Shown piece after piece: positions 8,942 to 17,063 of a DNA stretch of 64,000 nucleotides. Location of the stretch: NCBI GenBank assembly GCA_902779455.1, contig CACZBS010000034.1, forward strand, positions 1 through 64,000, given 5' to 3'. The stretch comes from an uncultured Prevotellaceae bacterium. Its GTDB lineage: Bacteria; Bacteroidota; Bacteroidia; Bacteroidales; Bacteroidaceae. The position numbers were made by a program, and so were the translations under genes. The notes under the pieces are model-generated. The model did no database searches, was not told the DNA's origin, and saw only the letters and a program-made list of their open reading frames with translations. Every line of letters begins with the position of its first letter. Position 1 is the first letter of the stretch.

Positions 8942-8958
8942 CTTTTTTAGTAATTTTG
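8927..8958 (+). promoter_or_regulatory. Promoter of the split 5'-nucleotidase operon
   Basis: TTTG (8927-8930), a 20-bp spacer and TAATTTTG (8951-8958). Transcription should begin near 8963, which rules out the upstream ATG at 8908 as the start of the following gene. Confidence 0.85.
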
Positions 8959-8982
8959 CACAAAATTTTTATGTATCAGACT

Positions 8983-9750
8983 ATGAATAATCTATTTAAG
9001 ACATGGTGCGTGGTGGCTGCAGCAACTGCAATGACGGCCTGTACCACACACTACAGGCTGACCAACGTCAGCCGCACCCGCCTCGTGGTCGACGCACGCT
9101 ACGACGTGCAGCCCGACGCGCAGGCAGAGGCCTTCCTGGCCCCCTACAAGCATAAGGTCGACTCGGTGATGGGGCCCGTCGTGGGGTATGCTGCCCACAA
9201 CATGGCAGCCCAGCGGCCTGAGAGCGACCTGTCGAACCTGCTGCCCGACATCCTGATGTGGGCGGCCAAGGACTATGGCGAGAAGCCCCAGTTTGCCGTC
9301 TACAACGTCGGAGGCATCCGTTCGGCGCTGACCAAGGGCATGGTGACCTATGGCGACGTGCTGGCTATCGCTCCCTTCGAGAACAAGATCTGCTTCCTCA
9401 CGCTGACGGGCGACCGCGTCACGGAGCTCTTCGAGCAGATAGCCCATCGCGGCGGCGAGGGCGTCAGCCACGGCGTGGAGCTCACGATCACCTCCGACGG
9501 TAAGCTCCGCTCTGCCCGCCTCAACGGTGAGCCCATCGACCCGCGCAAGACCTATCGCATCGCCACCATCGACTATCTGGCTCAGGGCAACGACGGTCTG
9601 CGCGCCTTCCGCGAATACACCAACCTGAACTCCCCTCAGGAGGAGTCGAACAACACGCGCTTCATCATCATCGACTATTTCAAGGCGCTCTACGAGCAGG
9701 GCCTCGAGGTCAGCGCCAAGGTTGAAGGAAGAATTAAGATTGAAGATTGA
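8983..9750 (+). CDS. 5'-nucleotidase C-terminal domain lipoprotein
   Basis: A 255-residue lipoprotein with lipobox MTAC (lipidated Cys20). Residues about 75-250 form the 5'-nucleotidase C-terminal (substrate-binding) domain: SDLSNLLPDILMWAA, VYNVGGIRSAL, GMVTYGDVLAIAPFENKI, and YRIATIDYLAQGNDG. In UshA-type enzymes this domain follows the metallophosphatase domain in one chain; here that domain is the next gene, so the two products probably form a two-subunit periplasmic or surface enzyme. A longer frame begins at 8908, but its ATG lies upstream of the promoter. ATG 8971 is a second possible start. The 3' end runs into a 7-bp repeat that supplies the stop. Confidence 0.9.
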   Translation: MNNLFKTWCVVAAATAMTACTTHYRLTNVSRTRLVVDARYDVQPDAQAEAFLAPYKHKVDSVMGPVVGYAAHNMAAQRPESDLSNLLPDILMWAAKDYGEKPQFAVYNVGGIRSALTKGMVTYGDVLAIAPFENKICFLTLTGDRVTELFEQIAHRGGEGVSHGVELTITSDGKLRSARLNGEPIDPRKTYRIATIDYLAQGNDGLRAFREYTNLNSPQEESNNTRFIIIDYFKALYEQGLEVSAKVEGRIKIED

Positions 9751-9775
9751 AGATTGAGGATTGAAAAAGATTAAG
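9726..9775. repeat. 7-bp periodic repeat spanning a stop/start junction
   Basis: GAAGATT-like heptamers run from the last codons of one gene to just before the ATG of the next. The upstream TGA stop and an alternative in-frame TTG start (9761) of the downstream gene both lie in it. Confidence 0.65.
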
Positions 9776-9778
9776 ATT

Positions 9779-10615
9779 ATGCGACACATTATTATATTAT
9801 TACTGGCGCTCGTCTGCGCCACGGGCGCCCAGGCCAAGAAGCCCAAGACGCTCACCATCCTGCACACCAACGACACCCACTCGTGCATCATGCCCCTCAA
9901 CGAGCACCTGGCCGACACGATGCTGGCCGGCCGCGGAGGATTCCTGCGACGCGTCAGCCTCGTCAAGCAGGAGCGACGCAAGGACCCCGACCTGCTGCTC
10001 TTCGACAGCGGCGACTTCTCGCAGGGCTCCTCGTACTACACGATGTTCAAGGGCGACGTCGAGGTGGGGCTGATGAACGAGATGCACTACGATGCCGTGA
10101 CCATCGGCAACCATGAGTTCGACTTCGGACTCGACAACATGACGCGCCTCTTCCGCATGGCCAACTTCCCCATCGTCTGTTCTAACTACGACTTCACGGG
10201 CACGGAGCTGGCCGAGATTGTCAAGCCTTACGTCGTCCTCAACCGCAAGGGCATCAAGATCGGCGTCTTCGCCCTGGCTCCACAGCTCGAAGGGCTGGTC
10301 TTCGAGAAAAACTACGGGCCGCTGAAGTATCTGAACCCCAGCGAGGTGGCCCAGCGGATGGTCGACGAGCTGAAGACGAAGCAGAAGTGCGACCTCGTCA
10401 TCTGCATCAGCCACCTGGGCTGGGAGATCACCGAGTTCCCTGACAATCGCGTCATCCAGGAGACATCGGGCATCGACGTCGTCCTCGGCGGACATTCCCA
10501 CACCTATCTCGAGCAGCTCGAGTGGGTCAACGACAAGAACGGACGCCCCGTCGCCGTCGACCAGAACGGCAAGCACGCCGCCTTCGTCGGCAAGTTGACG
10601 CTCACAATGGAGTAA
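9779..10615 (+). CDS. 5'-nucleotidase N-terminal metallophosphoesterase domain protein
   Basis: A 278-residue secreted protein with a signal peptide (MRHIIILLLALVCATGAQA). It carries the calcineurin-like metal-binding motifs of UshA-type 5'-nucleotidases: LHTNDTHSC, DSGDFSQGS, TIGNHEFDFG, CISHLGWE and LGGHSHTY. It hydrolyses phosphate monoesters, probably nucleotides, and ends where the C-terminal substrate domain would begin in a full-length enzyme; that domain is the gene just upstream, so the usual order is reversed. An in-frame TTG at 9761 would add six residues, but ATG 9779 gives a cleaner signal peptide. Confidence 0.92.
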   Translation: MRHIIILLLALVCATGAQAKKPKTLTILHTNDTHSCIMPLNEHLADTMLAGRGGFLRRVSLVKQERRKDPDLLLFDSGDFSQGSSYYTMFKGDVEVGLMNEMHYDAVTIGNHEFDFGLDNMTRLFRMANFPIVCSNYDFTGTELAEIVKPYVVLNRKGIKIGVFALAPQLEGLVFEKNYGPLKYLNPSEVAQRMVDELKTKQKCDLVICISHLGWEITEFPDNRVIQETSGIDVVLGGHSHTYLEQLEWVNDKNGRPVAVDQNGKHAAFVGKLTLTME

Positions 10616-10635
10616 GGACATCAAGACGGCGCGAT

Positions 10636-10727
10636 AAACTTACGACACGACGTGACGGCATGCCGTCACGTCGTGATTTTATTCCGTCACGTCGTGACGC
10701 CATGCCGTCACGCCGTGTCGCAAGTTT
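10636..10727. repeat. Large nested palindrome between convergent genes
   Basis: Left arm 10636-10676 and right arm 10687-10727 are 41 bp each and reverse-complementary with only a few mismatches, around a 10-bp AT-rich loop. Each arm itself holds a palindrome centred on GGCATGCC or GCCATGCC. It could act as a two-way terminator, or be a mobile palindromic repeat. Confidence 0.85.
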
Positions 10728-10770
10728 CTACGACAGGTCCTTTATTTCCTCTACGTAAATTAAAAAAAGT

Positions 10771-10854
10771 CTTGTTGTCTTGATGTCAGCACGTACTTGT
10801 TGTCTTGTTGTCTTGATGTCAAATCGTACCTGATGTCAAGCCGTACTTGATGTC
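10771..10854. repeat. About 17-bp tandem repeats after porT
   Basis: On the minus strand directly after the porT stop, units like ACATCAAGTACGGCTTG recur with period about 17, mixed with ACAACAAG variants. A related ACATCAAGACGG occurs at 10618 after the convergent gene. Confidence 0.6.
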
Positions 10855-11592
10855 TTATTCGAAAAAGAAGGTGAGGACGACCATCTTGCTGACGGCGCGG
10901 TCGGTGCTCTGCGTGAAGACGCGCTTGTTGATATCGGTCAGCTCGTCGGCATGCTTCTTGTTGAGCACGTCGGCCAGCGAGAAGCAGAACTTCAGTTCCG
11001 GGCAGAGCTTGAAGAAGGGCAGGTAGAAGTCGCAGCCGAAGCCCACCTCGAGCATTGTGTCGTAGCGCTTCAGCTGCAGGAAGTCCTGGTCCTTGCCCGA
11101 GAGGTTGATCATCGGGTTGACGCCCGCCAGGAGGTAGGGGCGGTAGTTGTTGAAGCGCTCGGCCGAGATCTTCAGGTCGACGGGCATGGAGATGTACGTG
11201 TTCTTCATGTCCTGCGTCGACTCGCGCGGATGGCCTGCGTCGTTCAGGTCGTCGAGGTCGCGGAAGACGAGGTGCTTCGACCCGAAGTGCATCATCGGGG
11301 CGATGCGGAGGGCTAGGTGCTGGTGGAGCCGCATGTCGGCGAGCACGCCGACGGAGAATCCCGGATTCCACGTGTCGGCATCGACGAGCACGGTGCGCTC
11401 GCCGATCTGCTCGACGATTTGCGGGCCTACGTTCTGCAGCTCGATGTCCTGCAGGTTCACGCCGATGCTGATGCCGAAGTGCATGGGGCGCAAGTCAATG
11501 TACGGTTTGTTTTGCACGCGCCGCTGCTGAGCCGCGCCGCAGATCATGGCCATGGCGAGGCATATGGTGATTATGATTCGTCTGTTCATCAC
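10855..11592 (-). CDS. porT: PorT-family outer-membrane protein (type IX secretion)
   Basis: A 245-residue protein with a signal peptide (to about residue 21), followed by an eight-stranded outer-membrane barrel pattern. Segments close to PorT: YIDLRPMHFGISIGVNLQDIEL, PGFSVGVLADMRL, LRIAPMMHFG, ESTQDMKNTYISMPVDLK, RPYLLAGVN and LEVGFGCDFYLPFFKLCPELKF. It ends in aromatic residues (VVLTFFFE) like other barrels. PorT is needed for the T9SS in Porphyromonas and Prevotella, so its presence implies that secreted proteins here may use that route. No other T9SS gene is in the window. Confidence 0.88.
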   Translation of the reverse strand: MMNRRIIITICLAMAMICGAAQQRRVQNKPYIDLRPMHFGISIGVNLQDIELQNVGPQIVEQIGERTVLVDADTWNPGFSVGVLADMRLHQHLALRIAPMMHFGSKHLVFRDLDDLNDAGHPRESTQDMKNTYISMPVDLKISAERFNNYRPYLLAGVNPMINLSGKDQDFLQLKRYDTMLEVGFGCDFYLPFFKLCPELKFCFSLADVLNKKHADELTDINKRVFTQSTDRAVSKMVVLTFFFE

Positions 11593-11684
11593 GTTGTCTA
11601 TTGGTAATAACGCGATTTTGGCCCCGTTATTATATCCGGAATTATTTCGACGATGTATAAATTAAGAAAAAAGCTCACTAAAAG

Positions 11685-11717
11685 TTGGTATTATTCCGGA
11701 AAAGTTAGTATCTTTGC
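11685..11717 (+). promoter_or_regulatory. Ferredoxin promoter
   Basis: TTGG (11685-11688), a 21-bp spacer and TATCTTTG (11710-11717). Start near 11722, leader about 42 nt. Confidence 0.75.
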
Positions 11718-11764
11718 ATCGCAAAATTTGAGTATTAACAAACCATTTTAAACTAATAAGAATT

Positions 11765-11932
11765 ATGGCATACGTAATTGGTGACGACTGTATCGCATGC
11801 GGTACCTGTCAAGGTGAGTGCCCCGTCGAGGCTATCTCTGAGGGCGAAAAGTATTCAATTGATCCCGATCTGTGCACCGAGTGTGGCACCTGCGCAAGCG
11901 TCTGCCCCTCTGAGGCTATCAGCCTGGGCTAA
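11765..11932 (+). CDS. 2[4Fe-4S] bacterial-type ferredoxin, 55 residues
   Basis: A short gene starting MAYVIGDDCIACGTC. The two CxxCxxCxxxCP motifs are C9-C12-C15-C19-P and C37-C40-C43-C47-P, each followed by EAIS, the pseudo-twofold pattern of clostridial-type ferredoxins. It is a low-potential cytosolic electron carrier for an anaerobe. It has its own promoter upstream and a terminator just downstream, so it is probably expressed alone and strongly. Confidence 0.97.
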   Translation: MAYVIGDDCIACGTCQGECPVEAISEGEKYSIDPDLCTECGTCASVCPSEAISLG

Positions 11933-11969
11933 TCGATTGACATTTAGCTTCATAAACCAAAGCTATGGG

Positions 11970-12005
11970 GGCTCGTCCGTGAAGGACGGGCCTCTCTTTT
12001 TTCTG
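11970..12005 (+). terminator. Ferredoxin terminator
   Basis: GGCTCGTCC, a 5-nt loop and GGACGGGCC (allowing G-U pairing), followed by TCTCTTTTTTCT. Confidence 0.88.
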
Positions 12006-12087
12006 TACGGCTCCAGCTGTCAGCAGCCGTCGGGTGGTTACAAAGCGGTTACAATCCCGGCGTGTAACGACATTGTAACCGGTTTTT

Positions 12088-12119
12088 CTTGTCGGCCACG
12101 GCCATTCTTCGTAATTTTG
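12088..12119 (+). promoter_or_regulatory. Promoter of the Na/Pi transporter gene
   Basis: CTTG (12088-12091), a 20-bp spacer and TAATTTTG (12112-12119), giving a leader of about 18 nt. Confidence 0.75.
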
Positions 12120-12141
12120 CGGCAAAAACAAGAAAAACGAT

Positions 12142-13845
12142 ATGTCACAAGATTACGTTTTGATCTCAATGAAGCTGCTGGGCGCCCTCGGTCTGCTCAT
12201 CTACGGCATGAAGATGATGAGCGACGCGCTGCAGAAGATGGCCGGCCCGCAGCTGCGCCATATCCTGGGCAAGATGACCACCAACCGGCTGACGGGCATG
12301 CTGATGGGCGCCTTCGTGACGTGCGCCGTGCAGTCGTCGTCGGCCACGACGGTGATGACCGTCTCGTTCGTCTCCGCCGGACTGCTCTCGCTGGGCCAGG
12401 CCATCTCGGTCATCATGGGTGCCAACATCGGGACGACGCTGACGGCGTGGATCATGTCGCTGGGCTACAATGTCGACCTGACCAACGTCGTCTTCCCGGC
12501 TTTCTTCGTCGGCATGGTGCTCATCTATAAGAAACGCCACCGCTTCGTGGGCGACTTCCTCTTCGGCATCGCCTTCATGTTCCTGTCGCTGGTGATGCTC
12601 AGCTCGGCCGGCAAGGAGATGGACCTGGAGCACAACCAGCAGGTCGTCGACTTCTTCGCCTCGTTCGACACGGGCAGCTACTGGACCATCCTGGCCTTCC
12701 TGGCCATCGGCACCCTCATCACCTGCATCGTCCAGTCGTCGGCTGCCGTCATGGCCATCACCATCCTGCTCTGTTCCACGGGCGTGCTGCCCATCTATCT
12801 GGGCATAGCCCTTGTCATGGGCGAGAACATCGGTACCACGGCCACGGCCAACCTGGCCGCACTGGGGGCCAACACGCAGGCGCGGCGGGCGGCCCTGGCC
12901 CATCTGCTGTTCAATGTGTTTGGCGTCATCTGGGTGCTCTGCGTGTTCTATCCCTTCGTCGACTTGGTCTGCCGGCTGGCTGGCTATGACACGAACGGAA
13001 CCGGCAATGCGGCCCAGCTGCCCGTCGTGCTGGCCACGTTCCACACCTGCTTCAACGTGACCAACACGGCCCTGCTCATCGGCTTCATCCCCCAGATGGA
13101 GCGCATCGTCTGCTGGCTGATGCCCGACAAGCGTCAGGCCGAGGATGAGGAGTTCCGGCTGCAGTATATTCAGGCCAACCTGATGCAGACGCCTGAAATT
13201 GCCATCCTGCAGGCCCAGAAGGAGACGGGCCGCTTCAGCCGCTCCGTGCAGGAGATGTTCGGCATGGTGCGCCAGCTGCTCGACGAGAAGGACGACGACA
13301 AGTTCGCCAGCCTCTACGACCAGATAGGCCGCCGCGAGGACTTCACCGACCGCATGGAGATCGAGATTGCCCGCTATCTGGAGCAGGTGAGCGACAACCA
13401 CCTGAGCGACGTGACGAAGGGTAAGGTGCGCCAGATGATGCGCGAGATCAGCGAGCTGGAGTCGATCGGCGACGCCTGCTACAAGCTGGCCCGCACCCTC
13501 AGCCGTCGCCACGAGACGGGGCGCCCGCTGCCCGTGGAGCTCCGCACCAAGCTCGGGGCGATGATGGCGCTGGCCGACGAGGCGTTGACGCAGATGAACG
13601 CCGTCATGCAGGGCCACAGTCGCGACTATGACATCCGCGACACCTATCGGATCGAGAACGACATCAACCAGATGCGCCAGCGGCTGAAGGCCGACAACAT
13701 GCGGGCCGTCAACGACCGCGAATATGACTACGCGACGGGCACGCTCTATGCCGACCTCGTCAACGAGTGCGAGAAGCTCGCCGACTATGTCGTCAACGTC
13801 GTGCAGGCCCGTATGGGCGTCAGCAGCGGCTACAGTGACCGATAA
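12142..13845 (+). CDS. Na+/phosphate cotransporter family protein with PhoU-like tail
   Basis: A 567-residue inner-membrane protein. The membrane half (about 1-330) holds two inverted repeats with the hallmark motifs QSSSATT (64-70) with GANIGTT, and QSSAAVMA (from Q198) with GENIGTTATA. These line the sodium and phosphate site in NptA/SLC34-type carriers. Residues about 350-555 are helical and PhoU-like, consistent with a cytoplasmic regulatory domain. The two-component operon that follows could be a phosphate sensor by proximity only. The start matches a promoter 23 bp upstream. Confidence 0.93.
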   Translation: MSQDYVLISMKLLGALGLLIYGMKMMSDALQKMAGPQLRHILGKMTTNRLTGMLMGAFVTCAVQSSSATTVMTVSFVSAGLLSLGQAISVIMGANIGTTLTAWIMSLGYNVDLTNVVFPAFFVGMVLIYKKRHRFVGDFLFGIAFMFLSLVMLSSAGKEMDLEHNQQVVDFFASFDTGSYWTILAFLAIGTLITCIVQSSAAVMAITILLCSTGVLPIYLGIALVMGENIGTTATANLAALGANTQARRAALAHLLFNVFGVIWVLCVFYPFVDLVCRLAGYDTNGTGNAAQLPVVLATFHTCFNVTNTALLIGFIPQMERIVCWLMPDKRQAEDEEFRLQYIQANLMQTPEIAILQAQKETGRFSRSVQEMFGMVRQLLDEKDDDKFASLYDQIGRREDFTDRMEIEIARYLEQVSDNHLSDVTKGKVRQMMREISELESIGDACYKLARTLSRRHETGRPLPVELRTKLGAMMALADEALTQMNAVMQGHSRDYDIRDTYRIENDINQMRQRLKADNMRAVNDREYDYATGTLYADLVNECEKLADYVVNVVQARMGVSSGYSDR

Positions 13846-13858
13846 GACAACGATAAAA

Positions 13859-13891
13859 AAAGCCGCCGGATGTTTGGAGGTTCGGCGGTTT
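13859..13891 (+). terminator. Hairpin after the Na/Pi transporter gene
   Basis: AAGCCGCCG (13860-13868) pairs with CGGCGGTTT (13883-13891), one G-U pair. Only a short T-run follows, so termination may be weak. The promoter of the next operon overlaps it. Confidence 0.5.
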
Positions 13892-13904
13892 CTGCGTAAC
13901 TTTG
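13873..13904 (+). promoter_or_regulatory. Promoter of the two-component operon
   Basis: TTTG (13873-13876), a 20-bp spacer and TAACTTTG (13897-13904), an excellent match. Transcription would start near 13909, directly before a large hairpin. Confidence 0.82.
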
Positions 13905-13914
13905 CAGCGCACAA

Positions 13915-13982
13915 GTAGGAGGCGACGTGTCTCACGTCGCATCGATCTGCTGGATTGCGACGTGAGACACGTCGCCTCCTAC
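13915..13982 (+). repeat. 27-bp perfect inverted repeat forming the operon leader
   Basis: Arms 13915-13941 and 13956-13982 are exact reverse complements around 14 bases. Each arm contains GCGACGTG-TCT-CACGTCGC, itself a palindrome. It lies between the predicted transcription start and the response-regulator start, so every transcript would begin with this stem. Confidence 0.9.
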
Positions 13983-14019
13983 TGCAAAACGGCTTAATAA
14001 CTATTAGTTATATAGAAGC

Positions 14020-14724
14020 ATGGAAGCGATGATGCCTATGACGAAGAAACGGATACTGGTCGTCGACGACGAGCAGGACTTGTGTGAGATCCTGCTCTTC
14101 AACCTCCGTGCGGCGGGCTTTGAGGCTGAGGCCGCCAATTCGGCCGGCGAGGCCCTGGAGCGACTGCTGCAGGGCGACAATTTCGACTTGCTGATGCTCG
14201 ACGTGATGATGCCGGGCATGTCGGGCTTCGAGCTGGCCGGGCTCTTGAAGCGCGATGCACGCACGGCTCACATTCCCATCATCTTCCTCACGGCAAAGGA
14301 TACGGAGGACGACGCCCTGCAGGGCTTCGGACTGGGGGCCGACGACTACGTGACGAAGCCTTTCTTCGTGCGCGAGGTGGTGGCCAGGGTCAAGGCGGTG
14401 CTGAATAGGAGTCAGCCCCGTGGCGGGCAGTCGGCAAGCATGCTGCAGCATGAGGGCCTGACGCTCGACGAGGCTGGCAAGCGCGTGAGCGTCGACGGCG
14501 AGGACGTCGCCCTGACGAAGACCGAGTTCGAGCTGCTGAGCCTGCTGATGAAGCGTCGCGGCCAGGTGCTCTCGCGCCAGGAGCTGCTCGACGGGGCCTG
14601 GCCTCACGATGTCGTCGTGACGGACCGCACGGTCGACGTCAACATCACGCGTCTGCGCAAGAAGCTGGGCCGCTATGCTCTCAACATCGTAGCCCGCCAG
14701 GGCTTCGGCTATATGTTTGAATAA
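14020..14724 (+). CDS. OmpR/PhoB-family response regulator
   Basis: A 234-residue protein. Receiver domain: acidic pair D16-D17, phospho-acceptor D61 in LMLDVMMPGMSG, switch Thr in FLTAKD, Lys in VTKPF. Winged-helix DNA-binding domain about residues 140-232 with LTKTEFELLSLLMKRRGQVLSRQELL, TVDVNITRLRKKLG and RQGFGYMF. Alternative starts at 14032 and 14038 would trim the N-terminus without affecting the domain. The kinase gene follows 21 bp later. The neighbouring phosphate transporter makes phosphate a guess for the signal. Confidence 0.95.
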   Translation: MEAMMPMTKKRILVVDDEQDLCEILLFNLRAAGFEAEAANSAGEALERLLQGDNFDLLMLDVMMPGMSGFELAGLLKRDARTAHIPIIFLTAKDTEDDALQGFGLGADDYVTKPFFVREVVARVKAVLNRSQPRGGQSASMLQHEGLTLDEAGKRVSVDGEDVALTKTEFELLSLLMKRRGQVLSRQELLDGAWPHDVVVTDRTVDVNITRLRKKLGRYALNIVARQGFGYMFE

Positions 14725-14745
14725 GCAGTAGGGGAGGGACGTGGC

Positions 14746-15672
14746 ATGGGAAAAAGAATGACCGAAGGACGCAAGATGTGGATCAGCGTGATGGTAGTGT
14801 TTGCCCTCTATGCTGTCATCTTTCTTGTGTTTGAGGACTACGACCGCAAGTTCTCCGAGCCGTTCGGCGAGGTCAGCGACTGGCACCTGCTGCTCTTCTC
14901 GCTCGTCGTCATGGCGGGGCTGGGCTGGCTCCTCTTCCGCTATGCACGTCGCATGGACCAGCGCATCAGCCGCGAACAGCATGAGCGGCAGAGCCAGATG
15001 CGCCGCGAACTGACCCAGAACATCGCCCACGAGCTGAAGACGCCCGTGGCCAGCATCCTCGGCTATACCGACACCATCCTCGAGACGCCCGACATCAGCG
15101 ACGCCACGCGCCTGCAGTTCATCCGCCGTACCAACGCTCAGGCCCGGCGCCTGACGGCCTTGTTGCAGGACCTCTCGCTTCTCAACCAGATGGACTATGC
15201 GCCGCAGATGCTCAAGCGCGAGCGCGTCGACATCTCGGCCATGGTGGCCGACATCGTCGAGGAGTCGGCCCTGGCGCTGGCCGACAGGCAGATGACCTTC
15301 CGCAACTGTCTGCCGCAGGACATCTGCATCCGGGGCAACTGGCAGCTGCTCTACGGCATCTTCCGCAACCTGACCGACAATGCCATCAACTATGCCGGGC
15401 AGGGCACCGCCATCAACCTCTCCGCACAGCCCGTCCATGGGGCCTGGCAGTTCGTCTTCAGTGATAATGGCATCGGTGTGGACGAGAAGCATCTGCCCCG
15501 GCTCTTCGAGCGCTTCTACCGGCTCGACAAGGACCGCAGCCGCCAGCTTGGAGGCACCGGCCTGGGCCTCGCCATCGTGAAGAATGCCGTCCTGCTCCAT
15601 GGCGGCACGATCGTCGCCCGCAACAATCCCGAGGGCGGTCTCTGCTTTGAGTTCACGCTGGAGAACAAGTGA
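14746..15672 (+). CDS. Sensor histidine kinase
   Basis: A 308-residue membrane kinase, partner of the preceding regulator. Two transmembrane helices at about 11-30 and 47-66 enclose only about 16 residues, so there is almost no periplasmic sensor and sensing may occur within the membrane or through another protein. H95 in NIAHELKTPVASILGY is the phospho-acceptor. ATP-binding boxes: N in NLTDNAINYA, DNGIG, ERFYRLDKDRSR and GGTGLGLAIVKNAVLLHGG. No HAMP domain is evident. Confidence 0.94.
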   Translation: MGKRMTEGRKMWISVMVVFALYAVIFLVFEDYDRKFSEPFGEVSDWHLLLFSLVVMAGLGWLLFRYARRMDQRISREQHERQSQMRRELTQNIAHELKTPVASILGYTDTILETPDISDATRLQFIRRTNAQARRLTALLQDLSLLNQMDYAPQMLKRERVDISAMVADIVEESALALADRQMTFRNCLPQDICIRGNWQLLYGIFRNLTDNAINYAGQGTAINLSAQPVHGAWQFVFSDNGIGVDEKHLPRLFERFYRLDKDRSRQLGGTGLGLAIVKNAVLLHGGTIVARNNPEGGLCFEFTLENK

Positions 15673-15685
15673 ATCTCCTTTTTTT

Positions 15686-16744
15686 TTATAGTCGCAGGCC
15701 AAAGAAGGCGCGGACCCGCCATTTGGTGTTATACACGGCGAAGTTGTCCTCACTGCCGATGTTGGTGTAGTTGAAGACCGACGACAGCCCCAGAAACTTA
15801 TTGGCCCATTGGTAGACAACGGCTCCCCGGCCCGTAATGATGACCTCGGGAAAGTGGTAGCGCAGCGACATGCTGTAGTCGTCGATGGTCATCGTGGCCT
15901 TGCTGTAGATGATAAAGGTAGGCAGCGACGAGATGTGAAGCAGCCAGCCCCGCGAGGGCACGAAGTTGTAGCCATAGCCCGCGCCGATGCCGACGTTATT
16001 CATCTTCAGCTGCATCATCTGCTCTCCGTCGAAGGTGGCGTTCTGGGCCATAGCCGATGCGCCCAGCAGGAAGCTGCCGGCGGAGCGACGCTGGATGTAG
16101 CTCTGCGAGAAGGCGGCAGGGTAGGAGAAGCGGCGGCTGTTGAAGGCATAATAGGCATTCAGGTTCAGCGTCTGCACCTTCAGCATGCCGTCGGGCAGTT
16201 CCAGGCGCTCCATGCCGTCCTGGTCGTAGTGGCCCGTGAAGTTCTTGGCGTCCTGATAGATAATGTCGAAACCGAACCGGCGCCCATAGCTGTTGAGGTT
16301 CAGCTCATAGTCGCTGACTGTGCCCGACGTCTTGGAGGGGTTCAGCGACGCACTCAGCGACAGGCCGAGGTAGCTGACGCCCAGGCTGAGCGTCGTCTTC
16401 CTGTTGGCCTCCATCTCCGACACGTAGTGCTGGCCGTCAGCCGACGAGCCGGGCGCCACGGCCGAGCGGTCGATGCCTTCGGTCCCGATCTCTGCTCCCG
16501 ACACGTTCAGCCGGGCCCTGACGGTCCATCGGGTCTGAGGCCGCACGACGTAAGACGTGTCGATGTTGCCCTTGCGGTATCTCTCGGCCAGCTGGCGGTC
16601 AAGACGTTGAAGCAGGCTCTGCGCTGACATGTGCATGCTCATGCCGCACATCGCGGCCGCCAGCATCGCGGCCAGCCGCCCGCTGCGCGTCAGCGACCTT
16701 GCCGCCCGCCTCAGGAAGGATGTCGACAGAACGTTTCTTGTCAT
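15686..16744 (-). CDS. DUF4421-like outer-membrane protein
   Basis: A 352-residue protein resembling the Bacteroidetes DUF4421 family: alternating beta strands with GRRFGFDIIYQDAKNFTGHY, a middle region with YAFNSRRFSYPAAFSQSY, QRRSAGSFLLGAS, NVGIGAGYGYNFV and a C-terminal aromatic-rich strand (RVRAFFGLRL). A signal sequence lies in the first 42 residues. The frame extends upstream to 16837, but a promoter at 16794-16826 lies inside that extension, so ATG 16744 is chosen. Function unknown; probably an outer-membrane barrel. It is convergent with the kinase gene. Confidence 0.75.
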   Translation of the reverse strand: MTRNVLSTSFLRRAARSLTRSGRLAAMLAAAMCGMSMHMSAQSLLQRLDRQLAERYRKGNIDTSYVVRPQTRWTVRARLNVSGAEIGTEGIDRSAVAPGSSADGQHYVSEMEANRKTTLSLGVSYLGLSLSASLNPSKTSGTVSDYELNLNSYGRRFGFDIIYQDAKNFTGHYDQDGMERLELPDGMLKVQTLNLNAYYAFNSRRFSYPAAFSQSYIQRRSAGSFLLGASAMAQNATFDGEQMMQLKMNNVGIGAGYGYNFVPSRGWLLHISSLPTFIIYSKATMTIDDYSMSLRYHFPEVIITGRGAVVYQWANKFLGLSSVFNYTNIGSEDNFAVYNTKWRVRAFFGLRL

Positions 16745-16793
16745 ATTTGTAGTGGTAAAACCAGCATATACGGAAGGATAATTGATAAAGTTT

Positions 16794-16826
16794 GCAAATT
16801 TAGTGATTTTTCCTGACTTATACAAA
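16794..16826 (-). promoter_or_regulatory. Promoter of the DUF4421 gene
   Basis: Minus strand: TTTG (16826-16823), 21-bp spacer, TAAATTTG (16801-16794). The leader to ATG 16744 is about 43 nt. Confidence 0.78.
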
Positions 16827-16866
16827 TCTCCCAGCATTTTTTAGTGGATTCATAAGCAGAAATATT

Positions 16867-17048
16867 GACAAACGGCTTCCGTATACATGAGAAGCGGCGC
16901 TTCTCGGGCCAAAAAGCACCGCTTCTCGACACAAAAAGCGGCACTTCTCGCATCGAAAAGCACCGCTTCTTTTTTAATGGTAATCTATTGTTTTGATAAT
17001 CAGTGAATTGTGAATTGTCAGGGAATAATTCGGAATTTCTTTTACAAA
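16867..17048. repeat. 4x22-bp quasi-palindromic array, copy 1
   Basis: Four units of exactly 22 bp at 16889-16910, 16911-16932, 16933-16954 and 16955-16976, each with a core like AAGCACCGCTT or AAGCGGCACTT followed by CTCG. It is preceded by GACAAACGGC (16867-16876) and followed after about 55 bp by CGGAATTTCTTTTAC (17031-17045). The copy at 33241-33421 has the same flanks at the same distances; the array at 49154-49241 is the third. Confidence 0.85.
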
Positions 17049-17063
17049 TATGCTTCTTTTCCC

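Noticed and set aside
8908-8982. Upstream start of the nucleotidase C-terminal gene
   Set aside because: The promoter lies downstream of this ATG, and the 8983 start gives a proper lipobox.
16889-16976. CRISPR array
   Set aside because: The 22-bp units are contiguous with no unique spacers and no cas genes are present.
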